A stretch of 64,000 nucleotides of DNA from Gillisella vitis (lineage in GTDB: Bacteria > Pseudomonadota > Alphaproteobacteria > Rhizobiales > Rhizobiaceae), in contig NZ_CP056048.1 in assembly GCF_021559775.1 (NCBI RefSeq), positions 744,001-808,000 of the forward strand, given 5' to 3'. Both the position numbers and the translations under genes were made by a program. The notes below the pieces were generated by a model. That model worked only from the letters and a program-made list of their open reading frames with translations, had not been told where the DNA came from and did no database searches. Shown here in pieces: positions 61,501-64,000 of the stretch; the first letter of the stretch is position 1, and each line of letters begins with the position of its first letter.

Positions 61501-62874
61501 TCAATATTGATAGGCGGAAAATACAGGTTCTACCTGGCTATCCCACGGGCCATGATAGAGATCCAGCATGTCCTGTGCCAGGGAATGGCCTCGTTCCACG
61601 ATACTGTCCAGCGGTTGCAGATAGATCGATTCGTCTTGGCCCTCCGCATTCAGCCGGGCGCGCGCCACAAGACCAGCCCTCGACAAGGCCAGCAAATCGC
61701 GGCTCACATCCAGAACGGAGCGGCCCTCTACGGTGGCATCGAAGCCGAGCGTTGGAACGGTATCACGAAGTGCTGTTACCATTGCCAAATCCCAACCAGA
61801 CGTCAGATTGTCAGCCGCCGCAAGCGCGGTATCGTCATACAGCAGCCCGACCCAGAAAGCCGAAAGCGCCGTGATATGGCTTTGCGGGCCGCCATCGGCC
61901 AATCGCATTTCCAGGAATCGTTTCAGGCGGACATCGGGAAACAGCGTTCCCAGATGATTGGTCCAGTCTCCCATCGTCGGCTGCCAGGCGGCGATTTCGC
62001 CCTTCAAACCGCCCGCCATGAATTGGCGGAAAGTGATATGGGTACAGTCGTGATAACGGCCATCCCGCATGACAAAATACATCGGCACATCAAGCGCCCA
62101 TTCGACATAATCAATAAAACCGAAATCCGGTTTGAACACGAAGGGCAGCAGGCCGGAGCGGCGATTGTCGGTATCGCGCCAAATGTCGCCGCGCCAGGAC
62201 AGCAGGCCATTCGGCTTGCCTTCGGTAAAGGGCGAGGCGGCAAACAGCGCCATGGCGATGGCTTGCAGCCTGGTGGAAACCCGCATCTTGGTGCGCATGT
62301 CGGCTTCTGATGAAAAGTCGAGATTGACCTGGATCGTCGAGCTTCGATACATCATGTCCAGACCCTTCGAGCCGACCTTCGGCATGTAGCGGGTCATGAT
62401 GTCGTAGCGGGATTTCGGCATGCGCGGCGTCTGCTCCAGGGTCCAGAGTGGGCTGCCGCCCATGCCCAGAAAGCGGATCCCCATCGGCTCGGCGACTTCC
62501 CGCAGGATTTCGAGATGCTGGAGGGTTTCGCCCGCCGTTTCATGCAGGGTCTCCAGGGCCGCACCTGATAGTTCGAACTGGCCGCCCGGCTCGATGGAAA
62601 TTGCGCCCTGGCCACTGCCACCGGCTAGGCCAATGATGTTTGCGCCATCAATGATCGGTTCCCAGCCAAGCCGGGCCTGCATGCCCTTCAGCAGTGCCGA
62701 AATGCTGGCTTCGCCGAAATAGGGAACGGGAGAGAGATCGGCGGTGAAAAAACCGAATTTTTCATGCTCCGTGCCGATGCGAAATGTTTCTTTCGGCTTG
62801 CACCCCTCAGCCATATAGGCCGCCATGTCCTCAATCGAGGTCAGGGGAGTGTCATCGGTTGTATCGCGAGCCAT
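61501..62874 (-). CDS. gshA: Glutamate-cysteine ligase (rhizobial/plant-type GshA)
   Basis: A 457-residue glutamate-cysteine ligase of the proteobacterial/plant class (GCS type 3), which makes gamma-glutamylcysteine, the first step of glutathione synthesis. Marks are FRIGTEHEKFGF near the N-terminus, ISIEPGGQFELSGA (glutamate and Mg2+ binding), STIQVNLDFSSEADMR and the C-terminal half with SAFWVGLLYDD. It is a single gene here; the glutathione synthetase gene is not in the window. The neighbouring rsmE gene and oxyR region match the order remembered from Sinorhizobium meliloti. Confidence 0.92.
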   Translation of the reverse strand: MARDTTDDTPLTSIEDMAAYMAEGCKPKETFRIGTEHEKFGFFTADLSPVPYFGEASISALLKGMQARLGWEPIIDGANIIGLAGGSGQGAISIEPGGQFELSGAALETLHETAGETLQHLEILREVAEPMGIRFLGMGGSPLWTLEQTPRMPKSRYDIMTRYMPKVGSKGLDMMYRSSTIQVNLDFSSEADMRTKMRVSTRLQAIAMALFAASPFTEGKPNGLLSWRGDIWRDTDNRRSGLLPFVFKPDFGFIDYVEWALDVPMYFVMRDGRYHDCTHITFRQFMAGGLKGEIAAWQPTMGDWTNHLGTLFPDVRLKRFLEMRLADGGPQSHITALSAFWVGLLYDDTALAAADNLTSGWDLAMVTALRDTVPTLGFDATVEGRSVLDVSRDLLALSRAGLVARARLNAEGQDESIYLQPLDSIVERGHSLAQDMLDLYHGPWDSQVEPVFSAYQY

Positions 62875-62909
62875 GAAGCCGACCTTGTTCTGCTACAGGT
62901 TTTATTTTC

Positions 62910-62950
62910 GCATCGGGCCGAAAACCGGTTTCCACTTTTCGGTCCGATGC
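62910..62950. repeat. Rhizobial intergenic palindromic repeat (RIME/REP-like)
   Basis: The arms GCATCGG and CCGATGC enclose an inner pair (CCGAAAA/TTTTCGG) around CCGGTTTCCAC. This sequence type recurs in intergenic regions of Rhizobiaceae. It lies between gshA and rsmE and can fold into a long hairpin. Confidence 0.65.
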
Positions 62951-63052
62951 GTTACCGAGGGTTGATAGGGCTGAACCCGGCGGCTGCGCAAGCGAATTTT
63001 GCGATTTGAACGTTCAACAATATTGAACGAGATGTGCCGGGTTGTTTCAAGT

Positions 63053-63790
63053 TCATTTCCAATCGCCGATGCTTGCCTGAACCACGGCCAGAGCCGCAAC
63101 GGCTGCGGTATCGGCGCGCAGAATGCGCGGCCCCAGCGGAATGGCGGTGACAAAGCCGAGACTGCGCAACAGACTGCGTTCCTCATCGGAAAATCCACCT
63201 TCTGGCCCAACCAGCAATGCCAGTTGCCGCTCTTTGATTGCCGCCAGCGTTGGCATGGGATTGTCGGTGGCGCTGTCCTCGTCACAGAAAATGATCCGAT
63301 GGGTGGCAGGCCAGGTCTCCAGCAGGTCCTTGAGCTTGACCAGCGGGGCAACCTTTGGAACGGAAAGGATGCCGCATTGCTCGGCTGCCTCGATCACATT
63401 GGCCTGCAACCGCTCAATGCTGCCGATCCGGCCCTGAACATGCTGGGTCATCACTGGCTGGAGCGCACCGGCGCCCATCTCCACCGCCTTCTGCACAAGA
63501 TAATCCATCCGCCCGACTTTCAGCGGCGCAAACAGAAATGTCAGTTCGCTCGGGCGAGGTTGCGGGCGGGTTTGGCTTTGCGGGATCAACGCGATGCGCT
63601 TGCGGGTCGGAAAGGCGAGGCTCGCCTTCCATTCACCATCGCGGCCGTTGAAGACCAGCACTTCTGCACCTTCGGTGAGGCGCAGGACATTGGCCAGATA
63701 GTTATATTGTTCCGGTGTCGTCGCCACCGGGTTTACGGCTTCCAGCCCGGCCTCGACATAGAGTCTCTGCATCTTGTAATTTGCCCGCAT
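63053..63790 (-). CDS. rsmE: 16S rRNA (uracil1498-N3)-methyltransferase
   Basis: A 245-residue SPOUT-fold methyltransferase. It has the N-terminal PUA-like HxLxxVLR region (YNYLANVLRLTEGAEV), the helical EKAVE equivalent VQKAVEMGAGALQPV, then the S-adenosylmethionine-binding knot LLVGPEGGFSDEE and IPLGPRILRADTAAVAAL. RsmE methylates U1498 of 16S rRNA. AAGG precedes the ATG at 63790. It lies upstream of gshA on the same strand and downstream of a probable phosphate permease. Confidence 0.93.
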   Translation of the reverse strand: MRANYKMQRLYVEAGLEAVNPVATTPEQYNYLANVLRLTEGAEVLVFNGRDGEWKASLAFPTRKRIALIPQSQTRPQPRPSELTFLFAPLKVGRMDYLVQKAVEMGAGALQPVMTQHVQGRIGSIERLQANVIEAAEQCGILSVPKVAPLVKLKDLLETWPATHRIIFCDEDSATDNPMPTLAAIKERQLALLVGPEGGFSDEERSLLRSLGFVTAIPLGPRILRADTAAVAALAVVQASIGDWK

Positions 63791-63809
63791 GCCTTATGAC
63801 CGTCTCACG

Positions 63810-64000
63810 TTATCGAAAGAGCGCGAACATAACCCGGTAAATCAGCGCTGCAAGCCCTGCGGAGACCGGAAGCGTTACCAACCAGGCACCCATGATGGTG
63901 AGGATGTGAGAGCGACGGACCAGGCGACGCCGGTTCACCTCATCTGCATTGGACGGTTTGGGGGCTTTACGCTGCCATTCCGCCGACTTCATCAGCATGT
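63810..64000 (-). CDS. C-terminal end of a probable PiT-family inorganic phosphate permease (cut by window)
   Basis: The frame is open to the right edge, so only the last 63 residues are seen. A basic segment with RRRLVRRSHILTIMGAWLVT is followed by LPVSAGLAALIYRVMFALF, a final membrane span of the type that ends PiT phosphate transporters. The evidence is short, so the family call is tentative. Confidence 0.5.
   Translation of the reverse strand, partial: MLMKSAEWQRKAPKPSNADEVNRRRLVRRSHILTIMGAWLVTLPVSAGLAALIYRVMFALFR

Overview
The window looks like primary-chromosome DNA of a Rhizobiaceae member, most likely the Agrobacterium/Allorhizobium group. The reasons are: a guaB-oxyR-LysR-gshA-rsmE housekeeping neighbourhood, rhizobial-type GshA, many ABC sugar importers and GH systems for plant carbohydrates, RirA-type iron boxes (TGA-N9-TCA), a DUF1127 protein, and a rhizobial intergenic palindrome of the GAAAACCGGTTTCCACTTTTC type. 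I see no tRNA, rRNA, CRISPR array, insertion sequence or phage gene.

Layout. 1-3.1 kb: end of an SMP-30/gluconolactonase gene, a GT1-type glycosyltransferase and an orphan LuxR regulator with an intact acyl-homoserine-lactone pocket. 3.7-17.1 kb: a hydroxamate siderophore locus. A minus-strand operon (IucB-like acyltransferase, MATE exporter, Cys/Met-type PLP enzyme, E. coli-type LysA) diverges from a plus-strand pair (single-module NRPS, IucD-like N-hydroxylase). An ECF sigma factor, a GNAT protein and an FhuF-type ferric-siderophore reductase follow. TGA-N9-TCA boxes stand in front of the sigma gene and the reductase gene. 17.2-26.6 kb: an alpha-galactoside island with an AraC/MelR-like regulator, an ABC importer, a cytoplasmic GH36 alpha-galactosidase and a GH42 beta-galactosidase. 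26.8-38.0 kb: a complete N-methylglutamate pathway for methylamine (mgdABCD on the minus strand, mgsABC and gmaS on the plus strand) with a GATase-AraC regulator and an XRE-cupin regulator between the two arms. 38.0-40.6 kb: an MHS-type MFS transporter and an LldD-like flavoenzyme. 40.8-51.4 kb: a pectin-fragment island with an ABC importer, an uncharacterised 838-residue protein, GH105, GH28 and a LacI regulator. 51.5-64 kb: patatin, AdhP behind a perfect FNR/FixK box, a Tat-exported dienelactone hydrolase, guaB, oxyR, a decayed catalase gene, TetR, LysR, DUF1127, DUF937, gshA, rsmE and the end of a probable phosphate permease.

How the parts work together. In the siderophore locus, LysA would supply lysine, the IucD and IucB homologues would turn it into N6-acyl-N6-hydroxylysine, and a C*-A-PCP-TE synthetase (catalytic His of the C domain replaced by Pro) would assemble it without any IucA/IucC-type synthetase. 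MATE would export the product and FhuF would release iron from it. The three catabolic islands each pair import with intracellular breakdown and a local regulator.

Most interesting points: the lysine/hydroxamate/NRPS combination with its own LysA; the uncharacterised 838-residue protein of the pectin operon; and the internally deleted katA next to an intact oxyR. All family calls come from reading motifs by eye. No database search was run.
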